21,348 nucleotides of DNA, from contig NW_005178561.1 in the NCBI RefSeq assembly GCF_000350225.1, forward strand, positions 1 to 21,348. The letters are read 5' to 3'. Shown one piece after another: positions 1 through 9,566 of the stretch. Within the stretch, counting starts at the first letter, position 1. Every line of letters starts with the position of its first letter. The notes below the pieces were generated by a model, which made no database searches, was not told the DNA's origin, and saw only the letters and a list, made by a program, of their open reading frames with translations. The stretch is from Chondrus crispus (Eukaryota; Rhodophyta; Florideophyceae; Gigartinales; Gigartinaceae). The translations under genes and the position numbers were made by a program.

Positions 1-440
1 ACGATCCGGTACTGACGGGCGGAGGCGGATCGCAGCTCGCCGCGGTGTCGCGCGCGTCCACTACCCGCTCGGTGGTCACTACTCGCGGAACGGCGGTGTG
101 AGTAGAGTAAGCTGGGTGGTCGACCGTCGGTGGAGGGTTGCCTGTCCTCCCCCCCTCCGCCGGCAGTCGCTCCCTATATTTATTGTACAAGTTAATTAAC
201 CGTCTACAGTACAGTACGGACTGTACTGTAGTCGGCTTACTGTAGACAGTGCGGGTCGGCCCGCACTGTAACGCTGTCAGCCGTCGGGGCTGACAGCACA
301 CGTGTGCTACACGTGGGGTACACGTGTTAGTGCGCGCGCTGTAAGGTATGCGCGCGCGCACGCTGTAAGGTCCGTACCTTACAGCGTTAGATCTAATTCT
401 AAATCTAATGTATAGTACAGTAGCCGGCGGTTATGCTACA
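1..440 (-). mobile_element. Partial LTR of a C-family Ty3 element, reverse orientation
   Basis: The reverse complement of this stretch matches 9523-9964 from end to end. By hand comparison I count eight substitutions and one 2-bp (CG) length difference. The outer LTR edge (TGTAGCAT on the minus strand) is at 440, where element A sequence begins abruptly. The other end runs off the window. The copy could be a solo LTR or the 5' LTR of an element lying to the left and pointing left. A minus-strand AATAAA lies at 184-179, in the same place as in the other copy. It is placed in the Ty3 family because the 9523 copy is followed by a primer-binding site, gag and pol. Confidence 0.85.
183..396. repeat. 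Palindrome/hairpin array, first copy
   Basis: This is the mirror image of the array at 9567-9782. It contains the same chain of inverted repeats with 7-12 bp arms and short loops, plus perfect palindromes such as the 14-mer AGCACACGTGTGCT. The only difference from the other copy is one CG unit fewer in the alternating GC hairpin, which leaves it able to fold. CACGTG boxes lie at 299, 310 and 321. Confidence 0.9.
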
Positions 441-2226
441 AACCCGAAGAAGACGGTTAAGTTGATACAAGAAAAACTGTATCCGAAACGCTTCAAGGTT
501 GCAATGCAAAGGACACTGGAATACCACGAGCCCATTCAGAAGGACGTCGTTGCTTACATTGAGCTACTGTGTGAAGAGGCTAAAGCCTTTGAAAAATACA
601 AGTATGACGACAAACATACAGATAAAGAGAAGGATAAAGGAGGGCATATAAAAAGAGGAGGTAACAAGATTTCTCCAAGCTTTAAAGTACGAACAAAGAG
701 GAATCATGAAGAACCAGGCAGAGATTGCAAAGGACAGAACCGACCGCTTTGCTTGAACCCTATCTGCGCAAGTAAGCAGGAAAGGCATTTTGTCCTTAAC
801 GAGTGCAAAAGAACTACTAAGGAGGAAGCCCGTAAATTGGTAAACGAGTACAAAGAGAAAAGACAGAGTTGGAAGAAGGAGGCAAAGCGCGTACACGGTG
901 AGGAAGAAGGGGCAAAAAGCACAATGATCAAAGCCATGCTGTCAAGATCAATTCCTTGTGTCATCTGCGCGGATGGTGGCTCTGACCTTAACATGCTCTC
1001 TCCTGCAATGCTCTCCAAGGTCCTAGACAAACAGCCTGGGGTGAATGTGACAACTTTTGATACACCACGACAGTACGGCCTCGCTGCCAAGACCGATGGC
1101 GAAGGAAAGGAAATCTATATAACGTGCGATAAGCAGGTGACAACAGATCTCGAGTTGTTCATACGACATGGATGCTACTTGGAGTTACAAAATATTGTAT
1201 GGTACGTGTCAACACCTGATATTACTGAACCCATTGTGGGGCGGCCTCTACTGGCAGCATTGGGAATCAACACCAAAGATCTTCTCGCAGCAGCCGTGGA
1301 CCGTCTTGGTAATACAGTAGATGTTGCTACCTTGAAGGCCTCTGATGAATATACTGGCGGTACTGTAGCAAACATAATAAGCCAAGGAGTGTACCATCAA
1401 CACAAAGGTGTCTTGTCTGACATGTACAGGGATGAGGACGAAGCTTGGTTGGATCTCGGCAAGGATAATGTAACAGAAATCGATGAGGGAATATCTCAAG
1501 CTCTGAAAAACGCAGTCGGGAGTGGCATTACGGAAGAAGGGAAACGAAAGCTACACGACCTATTGAATAAGTACCGGGATGTTTTGCGCCTCCGACTCGG
1601 TAACGATCCACCGGCAAAGGTGGAACCAATGTCTCTAGAGTTGCAAGAAAATGCGAAGTCCGTCGCCGCCAAGGCCCGCAGGTACACGCCGAGTGGCAGG
1701 AAGTTCATTGAACGATACGTAGAGCGCTTATTGGAGTTTGGTTTTGGGAAAGTGACAACTACAGCGAGATGGGTTGCGGCGCCAGTCCTCGTAGCAAAGC
1801 CACCGCCTGCCCACTTTCGCCTGACATTTGACTACAGGCCTATCAACGCCGCTACTGTACCAATGACGTGGCCGATGCCACATATTGATTCGGAGTTATC
1901 GGACATGGCGGGGAGCAAATGCTTTGCAACAATAGACTTTGTAAGCGGATATTGGCAATTGCCATTAGCCGAGCATTCTCAAGAGCTACTTAGCTTCATG
2001 TCAACCGATGCAGTGATTCAGCCCACACGATGCACGCAAGGTGCCAAGAACGCGGGACCTAATTTCCAATCAAAGGTCCAACCACTGTTTAGTGACATCA
2101 AGGACCGACTCAAGGCATGGCTGGATGCTTTTATTCTCCATGAGGAGACAGAACATGAGCTGATCGAGACCCTCGCTAAGTTTATGCAGATCTGTAGGGA
2201 TGCCAATTTAAATCTCTATACGAAAA
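441..2226 (+). pseudogene. Element A gag end, protease and N-terminal RT (degenerate)
   Basis: The frame is open from inside the flanking LTR (ATG at 408) but element A sequence starts only at 441, so that ATG is not its true start. Numbering from the 408 codon, a zinc-knuckle-like C115-C120-H127-C133 marks the end of gag. The protease follows, with ADGGSD at residues 188-193 and the typical late motif IVGRPLL near 276-282. RT motifs include LTFDYRPIN near 472-480 and FATIDFVSGYWQLP at 507-519. The YxDD box reads WLDA at 571-574. The related elements I know have WLDD, so the second catalytic aspartate appears lost. The frame derails at an A-run at 2223-2226; sensible RT sequence continues one frame over. 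Confidence 0.85.
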
Positions 2227-4143
2227 TCAGAATTCTTCCTCAAGAAAGTACACTGGTGTGGAGGAATCATAGATGGGTCAGGAGTGCAGTTCGACCCGAG
2301 GAATCTCAGTGGTCTAAAAGACCTACACATGCCGATAACAGCGGGCGAACTCTGTGAATACGTACACTGTCTACAGTGGATGGCGCATTCGCTTCCCGAC
2401 TTTACCAACCGCATAGAACCCCTGAAGGAGATCTTAGAAGAAGCATATAAGAGAGCTGGATCGCGTACGAAGAAAGCAGTGCAGCGTATACGATTGGACG
2501 CACTCTTCTGGGACAGAAGACATGAGAACACCTATAAAGAGTTCCAAATAGAACGAAGAAATTTGGTGAAGCTGGCGCACAAGGATACGGCGAAGGCATT
2601 GTGTATTTACACTGATGCGTCAGACGCACATTGGTCCGGGGTGATTACGCAGACGAGCCGTGGTGACTTGAAAGAACAATTAGGAGAACAGAAGCACGAG
2701 CCCTTAGCCTTTTTAGGGGCGGCCTTTAAAGGGGCAGAAGAGTTCTGGACTACTTTTGAGAAGGAGGCATACGCCATTTACATGGTATTCAAGAAACTAG
2801 ATTACATGTTACTGGCTGAAGAAGATATTCATCTGTATACGGACCACAGGAACTTGTTACTTGTCTTCAATCCGCTGGCACTCGACGCTGCACTGGGGAG
2901 GCACATCGTGAACAAAATGCAGCGTTGGGGACTGTACATATCCAAGTTTTCATACATTATTGAGCATATACCTGGGGAGAAGAACGTGATGGCAGATATA
3001 ATGACGAGGTGGTGCCACGGATACCGGGGAAAAAGACTTGCCGTCAAGAGAATCACGCACAAGTTAATGGAACATGACGTGGTACCAACACCACTTGCGG
3101 AGGGTTTTAAGTATCCAGCCGCTGCAATGATTCGCAGCTCGCAGTTGAGGCATGAAAAACATGCCCCGCACAACACGAATAAGAAAGGAAAGGAACTGTG
3201 GACTGTAGAGGGGAAGGTCTGGATACCGGAATACGACAATGACTTGCAGATAAAGCTACTCGTGGTATGCCACTGTGGCACGATGGGGCACCGTGGGGGT
3301 GATGCAACGCTTAGCGTACTGAAGGAATTGTACTGTTGGAAGAGCATGCAAGATGATACCTCGGAATTTGTCGCCGCCTGCTTACACTGCATAACAGGTA
3401 AGGCAGGGCATAAGGTACCCCGTCCATTATCATTAACTACGCACGGTGCACGCCCGAACGAGGTTGTGAATTTTGACTTTTTACACATGGGGCCAGGAAT
3501 TGCAGGTATGAAGTACATTTTGGTGATTCGCGACGACCTGTCTTCCTATGTATGGCTCATAGCGGCGAAACACGCTGATGCGCAAACGGCGGCGGACGGA
3601 CTTGCAACATGGATAAGGGTTTTTACAGAAATGTCGCTTTGGGTTAGTGACCAAGGATCACATTTCAAAAACCGCATCATGGAAGAGCTCGCTAACGCGC
3701 ATAATATCAAGCACAAGTTTTCAGTAGCGTATTCGCCGTGGTTCAACGGCACTGTGGAGCGATGCATGAAAACCACACAAGAAGCATATCGATGCCTGCA
3801 GTCCGAACTGCGACTTGGACCGCAGGATTGGCCCTCAACAGCAGAGATGATGCAAACGATCATGAACGAATCGCCGCTTCGCCGCTTAGGTTCGCGTCGG
3901 GACGGGACACTACGTACGCCACTGGAAGTTATGACTGGGATTCGCCCGACGCGCACGATGCTGCACACGAACCAAAGCGGCACAACTGAGGGGACAGCGA
4001 CGATAAGCTTGGACAAGGCAAGAGCACTTCAAATGTTGGACATTGAGGTTTTGCAAGGTGCTTTTGATATCACGCATAAGGGTGTAGCGGAAAAAGTCTC
4101 GAGTAATCGCACAAGACAGATCAAGCATCATAACAAGAAACAA
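2227..4143 (+). pseudogene. Element A RT C-terminus, RNase H and integrase (frame-shifted from upstream part)
   Basis: This continues the RT of the previous segment in the next frame; no start codon is needed. Counting from the codon at 2284, RNase H shows YTDASDAHWSG with D111, the FEKEAYA helix with E159/E161, and YTDHRN with D187. The integrase zinc module is H330, H336, C366, C369. The catalytic triad is D398 (NFDFLHMGP), D456 (SDQGSH) and E492 (FNGTVER). The D456-E492 spacing is exactly 35 residues, the DD35E pattern. RNase H and integrase therefore look chemically intact although the element as a whole is dead. The reading frame shifts at the A-run at 4142-4144, where a missing A would explain the switch. 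Confidence 0.9.
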
Positions 4144-4628
4144 ACCTTATCAAACCGAAGTACAGCGTAGGGGATTTTGTGTTGGTACGTCGTGCGCAGA
4201 ATAAGGGATATAAACAAGCCTTTCGCTGGATTGGACCTAGCAGAGTTACGGAAATAGTGGGAGACATGGTGTATGATGTGGAAATCGTTCTGACACATAT
4301 GGTAGAGCGGGTGCACGCGGCGAGGCTTCTACTGTACCGCGCTGACCGAGACGAAAAGAAGTTGTCGGAAGACTTGATGAAACACATAGAACATAGCGAG
4401 GCAACGTATGAGTTGATAGAACAGTTAACAGATATCTCAGGGAACAAGAAAGATGGGATTTTCGTGTAAGTACAGTGGCTAGGCTTACCAGACAAGAAAG
4501 ACTGGACATGGCAGAAACTGGAAGAGTTGCACGAAGATGTGCCTGATCGAGTGGAGGAGTTCCTGAAGACTTCAAAGAAAAACAGAGTAGTGAAAGAGGC
4601 AAAGCAAGTACTTGGGTTGTCAGGTTGA
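4142..4628 (+). pseudogene. Element A integrase C-terminus and chromodomain, interrupted by TAA
   Basis: The frame carries on from the integrase with VGDFVLVRR and FRWIGPSRV (a GPY/F-like module), then the linker to a chromodomain. A TAA at 4467-4469 interrupts it. Beyond the stop, the same frame continues with VQWLGLPDKKDWTWQKLEEL and ends at a TGA at 4626-4628 after LGLSG. The sequence after the stop is the expected second half of a chromodomain (aromatic cage W, W-x-W), so the TAA looks like a point mutation of a Gln codon rather than the true end. Chromodomains at the integrase tail are thought to steer insertion to particular chromatin. Confidence 0.8.
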
Positions 4629-4988
4629 TGGCTTGGTATGCCCAGAAAACAACCATGCCATGGGGCGGTGTGGACACCCTACGCCGCGGAGAGCAAGGTC
4701 AGGTGTCAACCGTGGGAAAAATTGGAGTGTGATGTTGAAATTATTTACTGGAAGAGAGGGGCATTGAATGCTAAGTTGAGCGGTGCTCTCCCGGGACCGA
4801 ACGGAGGCACGAGACGACGGTACATAAGGACATCGTAAGATAGAAACAACCAGAAAAACGGCATCGGTAAGTAAAAGCATCTTTTGCAATTTAGCTTCTT
4901 GTTCTTGCTATGGCGTCACGTGTTTAAACATCGGATACAGGTTGCGACCGTTCCGGTGTCGGTACTTTGCCATCGGGCAGTACGGAGG
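4629..4988 (+). other. Element A 3' tail; possible truncated 3' LTR from about 4728
   Basis: I see no gene here. Purine-rich sequence just before 4728 (GGGAAAAATTGGAG) followed by TGTGATGTTG would suit a polypurine tract and an LTR start, which would make 4728-4988 the first part of element A's 3' LTR, cut by the insertion of element B. There is no second copy of this LTR in the window to test it, because the left end of element A is missing. The 66-residue open frame at 4638-4838 has no recognisable features. Confidence 0.25.
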
Positions 4989-5382
4989 TGTAGCGCTGCT
5001 ACGTGTTTGCTAATTCCCGTCGGGCTGCGTTGCGACGCCCCCGTCGAAGACCTTATCAAGGGCATAAAGTGCAACAGGCGCTCCGCGAGCATTGGCTTTA
5101 CGACCCATCGGGCCCGGCTTCCCGATCACCGCCCCGAACTCGCCAAGCAGCTGCCTGTACAAGACTCTACCACCATTCGTCCCGGGGCGGGACTCTTCTT
5201 TTTGACCCCCCCTATCAGGGACTTGAGCTACTGTGGGCTGCAAACCCACTTGAAGGGAAAGGGAGAATCGGACACTCCGTAGGGCTGTGCCGTCGGCAAC
5301 TCTTGTTGGTTGTTGTTTGTTGGTTGTGTTGTCGCTGGACCGTTGGACCCTGGTTCCGGCCTGACAGGCACATTGCACTACA
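4989..5382 (+). repeat. Candidate 5' LTR of element B
   Basis: The stretch starts TGTAGC, as element C's LTR does, and ends CACTACA four bases before the primer-binding site, giving TGTAG/CTACA termini in inverted orientation. The length would be 394 bp. No second copy is visible because the 3' part of the element lies outside the window, so the boundaries rest only on termini and position. No clear AATAAA was found inside. Confidence 0.4.
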
Positions 5383-5386
5383 TAAG

Positions 5387-5448
5387 TGGTCCCCCGACCT
5401 AGAATCTGGAAACTACGAAGCCCGACCTAGAATCTTGAACTGAACACA
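5387..5448 (+). promoter_or_regulatory. Element B primer-binding site and duplicated core
   Basis: TGGTCCCCCGACCTAGAA at 5387-5404 differs by one base from the equivalent site in element C. It starts with TGG, as needed to pair with a tRNA CCA end. The core CCCGACCTAGAATCT occurs twice, at 5393-5407 and 5421-5435, 28 bases apart. The complementary tRNA could not be identified by eye. Confidence 0.6.
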
Positions 5449-5502
5449 GAAGTCGGAAATAGGTAAATAAGTTCAATAGGTCTCGTTTATTAAGAGCGGA
5501 CC

Positions 5503-7262
5503 ATGGCATCAAGCCAACCCAAGGACGTCGGTCCTGGGGTAAGAAGGGCTGGATCAGCTCAAGAGTCGAGGATTCCGCGAGGACCTCGTACACGAAGCCA
5601 AGGAAATTCGGCTACTGATCCAGTGGCAGAAGCGTTCCCTTTGGGGACAAGCGTTGAGAAAAATGGCCTGGAAGAGAAGTTCGAAAAATTGAGCGAGGAG
5701 ATTCGTCAGGAGACGGAGAGCAAGCTCGACGAACTTCTGGGCATTTTTCAGAAGCAACAGGAGTTGCTAAAATCCGAGTTCCACGCTGCGCTTGAAGAGC
5801 TGACAGCCCATGTGGTTCTCGTTGAGAATTTAAGTACCGATGCGTCCCCGGGCCGAGATCCGGAAGTGCTGGATTCGCTAAAGCTCGCCGCGAAAGAAGC
5901 GCGGCGAGACGCCAATCAGGCCCTGGAAACGCTGGCCAAGACAAGGGACAGCATCGAAGACCGGTTCTATCGCACTTCGTGGCGACTCAAGGACCCTGAG
6001 CAAGCTGCGGGCCGGGCCGAACCAAGTTTGGACGCGGGATTGCTCTCCGACGGAGAAGAAATCGACAGTCCAACGAAGAAGGACAAGTCAGTCCGGACCC
6101 GGGATTCCAAGTGGAAGAGCCCCAAGTCGGCCAAGGGCCGAAAGAAGAAGACAAGTCACTGTAGTGACGACCGCGAAAATTGCGACTCAAATTCGGAGTC
6201 GAATGTTTCAGAAGAAAATGGTGACGACGGCTCGTCGAACCATTCAAGAAATTCCGATCGAAGATCGACAGACGGGAATGGAATTTCCTCAAATAATAAG
6301 AGCTCCAAAAGAGGCGGAGTCACTTCGTCCGCCTCGCGGAGAGACCAAGAAGCGGAGCCAGAAGACATCGCGACGCGGCGCGGACCGCGATGGGAGGAGT
6401 TGGAGGAATTAAATCCGACCAACCACCTCTTCAAGAAGTTGCTTTCGTACAGGACGTACCGCCTGCGGAACCCGCAGACATGTTTGTCGGGCAAGCGGCG
6501 GACCGCCGTGCGAAAGATCAGAAGAGACATACCACCAAAGTTGAAGAGAGACAATACGTTCACAGGAGACGATGGCGTATTAGTTCTAGACTTTTTAGCT
6601 AAGATAGTCCAAGAATTCGACACCCAGGAGATGAACGAAGGCCAAGCGATCCGCTTGCTACCGGAGTTCCTCAACGGAATCGCCCTGAGACAGTACACTT
6701 CGGTGTCACAAACGGCGGGGTCCCACCATGCGAAAATATCCGTCTGGCCGGAGGCCGTACAGTGGCTATTGCGACGCTTCGCCACCGATGAGGCAATCCG
6801 CCAAGCCGTACTCGCTTTAAGGGAAGTACAGCAGCTACCGTCTGAAGACGAGATGGAATTTTATATCCGTCTGACGGACGCGAGCAATCGATGTGGAAAC
6901 GTATATTCGATGGAAGAACAAATGACGATGTTTATTGAAGGACTCGATTCGAGTATCAAGCCGATGGTATCTCAATACCGAAAAGACAATCGGGACGTTT
7001 CGTTTTTGAGACTAGTTAATTACGCGAAGGCGCATGGCTCGGCGAGCCGCGCCAAGGAGAGGAAGACTAGGAAAGTCACCATCCAAGCGGCAGCGACGCT
7101 AACGACGGGGGGGAAGCAGAAGCTTGCGCGCCCCACGCGAAAACCCCACGGCGCTGTCCACTTGGCCGACTCACTGTCTGCGTCCAGAGGACCTAGTACT
7201 GTTGATCAGGAAGAAAATGGATACGCAGGAGCACTGGTCGCCGAGGGCGATTTTTATGGCCC
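5503..7262 (+). pseudogene. Element B gag: coiled coil and capsid region
   Basis: The ATG at 5503 lies in a favourable eukaryotic context (gaccATGG) about 100 bases after the primer-binding site. The N-terminal part is charged. A probable coiled coil spans roughly residues 45-150 (KLSEEIRQETESKLDELLG and following). A Ser/Asn/Lys-rich low-complexity stretch covers about 180-285. A capsid-like helical region at about 310-510 includes VLDFLAKIVQEFD and GQAIRLLPEFLNG, the hallmark of Ty3 Gag. The zinc knuckle is in another frame downstream. The switch falls in a run of six C at 7260-7265, where one more C would restore a single frame. Decay or a homopolymer sequencing error is most likely; the C-run also fits a -1 slippery heptamer. 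Confidence 0.8.
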
Positions 7263-8558
7263 CCCGAGGAATATGGAGACGAGGAGCGCGGGGCTAGTGG
7301 GATGTCTACGCTACAGACGCCCACGTATACGACGGACTCGTATACAGAGGCCGCGGATCCCGTGTTAGCGTTTCGAGGGCGCGGACACACGCCAGCGCCA
7401 AGAATTCCGATGAAAGGCAAGGGTACGGCCTTCAGAAGACCGAGCTGGACGGGCCGGCCCACGGCCCGAGGACTGCCAAGGTCGCCGTACCCTCCGAAGA
7501 AGCATGGCCTCGTATGCTACCATTGCTACGAGAAGGGGCACGGAGCGCCTACGTGTTTGCTCTCGTTCCGAGAGATGCACCGAGTTCTGAAGAACTACGA
7601 GATGCTCTCCCCGATGGAGAGGTTGGGAATTCCGTCGACAAGTTACCTGAAGGTAAAACAATGGTTCGAATCGCAGGCGGCGAGCATACCGAATGCCTCT
7701 GCCGAAGGTTCGAGCCGGACATCAGGAAGGCCGGCCGCGGGGCCGTCGTCGGACTGGAGAAGAAATCCGCAGAGCACAGGAAAACTAAGGGGGGGAATCT
7801 CAAAAAATTCGAAAGGAGAGACATGCGTCCGGCGAACCATGTCCGGGACCCAGTTCCGTTCCCCGCTTTTAGCGAAAGAGGCAGTCGGCGACGAGGAGAC
7901 AGTTGGAATCATCGATAACCCGAAAGGACCCATTGGGGTCAAGAAGATTCTGCGAAGAGGCAAGGACGATCCGCTCGAGCAAGTCCGACGCCCCTGGTAC
8001 AGGGTCAAGCGCGGGGAATGTCGCGAGAAGATTTTGGTCCTTGCGAGGAAAAACTACAAAGTCTTCGCGGACATTGGACCGACGGTCGGCTTGATGAGCC
8101 GTGTACTGTCCGTGTTAGACACCGGCGCGGGACCTAATCTCATCCGGAGATCCGAGCTTCCCGCAGAAATGGAAACTCTTGTGTCCTTCGGACCGACCCA
8201 AGACATCGGCGATGCGAATAACAGGCCACTCCAAACTCTAAGTACACTCAAAATGCCTGTGAGACTTGGACATTTCGTGGCTTCAGTCGAATTCATAGTT
8301 TTTGAAAAACTCGCAGTCCCCCTAATTCTAGGAGCGGACTATTGCGATAGGTTCGTGGAGGCTATCTACCCACGAAAGAGGACAGTTGAGTTGGCGGATT
8401 TCTCGGAGGGTCCGATCGTACGGCGATTCTCGGCGAGAAAATCGAAGAAACATTTGGTCCCCGGAGAGGGCGAGACTGATGCGAAAGGGGAGCGAGTTTC
8501 CCCCAGGGTGAAGGTGGCAAGAGCCACGACCATTGAGTCAGGGACGCAACACGTAGTC
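7263..8558 (+). pseudogene. Element B zinc knuckle and aspartic protease
   Basis: This continues gag in the -1 frame (PEEYGDEERGASGMSTLQ). Counting from the ATG at 7302, a perfect CCHC knuckle C72-x2-C75-x4-H80-x4-C85 (CYHCYEKGHGAPTC) binds nucleic acid in Gag proteins. No stop separates gag from protease, so B appears to encode a fused polyprotein. The protease active site is LDTGAGPNL with D273 (DTG at 8118-8126), followed by the flap-to-C-terminal motif LILGADYCDRF. The retropepsin catalytic motif is intact. The frame becomes nonsensical at about 8557-8565, where an extra base (or two missing) moves the reading frame. Confidence 0.8.
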
Positions 8559-9041
8559 GAACACCTCGAAGAGGACTGGCTTGGTCGTCGTTCAACCCTA
8601 CGCACCCCTATACGACAAGCACGGACTGGTAAGCAGCAACGGTGTAGTTCAGGTTGAGCCTGACAAACCTTTTAGATTGCTTGTAGCGAATTTTAGGAAG
8701 TACCCTGTCAGGGTTCAAAAAGGCCAAGTGGTGGCGGAACTACTACCGCACCCGAGGGCCGTATTCAAGAGCAATACCACCATCGGTGAGGTACTTGGAA
8801 TTCAAGAAAGGGACGAGGAAAAATTTACTTATTCTACCCCGCCGCCTACGGGCGAGAGAAGATGCGAACCGTCGGAACCAGATCGCGAGGACCGGCAAGG
8901 AGAACGGGAGGAAGGGCTCTCCGCGACGGCAACTACGAAGCCGGAGCGGCGGATTGAGTCTCCCCCGCCGGACGTGGAGGAGCTCGACCTGAGCCACGTG
9001 CCGGACCGTCTTCGCGAAAGATTCCGCCGGATGTTGAAAAA
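8557..9041 (+). pseudogene. Element B protease-RT linker region
   Basis: The frame opens at 8557 after a TAG and reads GLVVVQPYAPLYDKHGLVSS, then VQVEPDKPFRLLVANFRKYP and a valine/lysine-rich strand. Element C has a clearly related segment at the same place (GLVFLEPKPS...NGVAEVLPNQ...VIVANFSR). This suggests a folded beta-rich module between protease and RT rather than a random linker. A charged stretch follows, up to RERFRRMLKK. The frame is lost at the A-run at 9037-9041, where one additional A would join it to the next segment. No enzymatic motif is recognised. Confidence 0.7.
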
Positions 9042-9522
9042 GATTCCCGCATGTGAGATGGGACCCTTGGTGAGATCAACACCACGGTCCACCGGATTGA
9101 AATGGCCCCAAATACAAGGCCAATTGCAAAAGCTCCCTACCGAGCCGGTCCAAAGGCTCGGGAGGTCGAGGACGCAGAAGTACAGAAGATGTTAGAAGCA
9201 GGAGTCATCGAGCCGGCGCAGTCAGAATGGGCGTCGCCCGTTTTATTAGTGCCCAAGCCGGACGGATCGATGCGCTTTTGCGTGGACTACCGCAGGTTAA
9301 ACGCGGTAACGGTGAAGGACATGTACCCTTTGCCGCGCATGGATGAGTGCCTGGACTCGTTGGGAGACACCAAGGTCTTTTCCGCGTTGGACGCGATTTC
9401 AGGGTATTGGCAGATGCCTATCCCGGAAGCGGACCGCGACAAGACAGCTTTTTCGTGTCACTCAGGTCTCTACCGTTTTTCAAGAATGCCCTTCGGGCTT
9501 ACCAACGCGCCAGCGACGTTTC
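9042..9522 (+). pseudogene. Element B N-terminal half of reverse transcriptase, truncated by insertion
   Basis: RT sequence begins with an in-frame TGA at 9054-9056, where a Trp is expected (related RTs read xWDG or LWSG here), then DGTLGEINTTVHRIEM. Classical Ty3 RT motifs follow: VIEPAQSEWASPVLLVPK, RFCVDYRRLNAVT, YPLPRMDECLDSLGD, LDAISGYWQMPI (first catalytic Asp) and RMPFGLTNAPATF. Translation then runs into element C's LTR and stops at once (TAG). The YxDD box, RNase H and integrase are absent from the window. The break point inside a conserved motif is strong evidence that element C inserted here. Confidence 0.9.
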
Positions 9523-9566
9523 TGTAGCATAACCGCCGGCTACTGTACTATACATTAGATTTAGAA

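Larger units (their letters stand above)
441..4988 (+). mobile_element. Element A: decayed Ty3/Gypsy chromovirus-like element, 5'-truncated
   Basis: The internal region of an LTR retrotransposon begins in the middle of gag at 441, where the reversed C-family LTR ends. Domain order is gag end, protease, RT, RNase H, integrase, chromodomain, which is the Ty3/Gypsy order. Base composition is visibly richer in A/T than in the two elements to the right. The coding region is split over two frames by length changes near 2223-2226 and 4142-4144 and carries an in-frame TAA at 4467. The right boundary is set by the proposed start of element B's LTR and is tentative. Confidence 0.85.
4989..9522 (+). mobile_element. 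Element B: Ty3/Gypsy element, 3'-interrupted by element C
   Basis: Candidate LTR, primer-binding site, gag, CCHC knuckle, protease and N-terminal RT occur in this order on the plus strand. The RT is cut in the middle of the motif MPFGLTNAPATF, immediately before TGTAGCAT, the start of element C's LTR. No continuation of this RT is found in the window. Protein features show that B and C are related but clearly distinct families. The coding region is disrupted by three frame changes and a TGA. Confidence 0.85.

Noticed and set aside
408..440. ATG at 408 as the start of element A's gag
   Set aside because: The first 11 codons lie inside the reversed LTR; the fusion is an accident of the insertion.
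2829..3518. 229-codon minus-strand open frame
   Set aside because: Opposite RNase H and integrase of element A, with no independent features.
4884..5443. Open frames of 122-146 codons between elements A and B
   Set aside because: They lie across the proposed LTR of element B on both strands and show no protein-like pattern.
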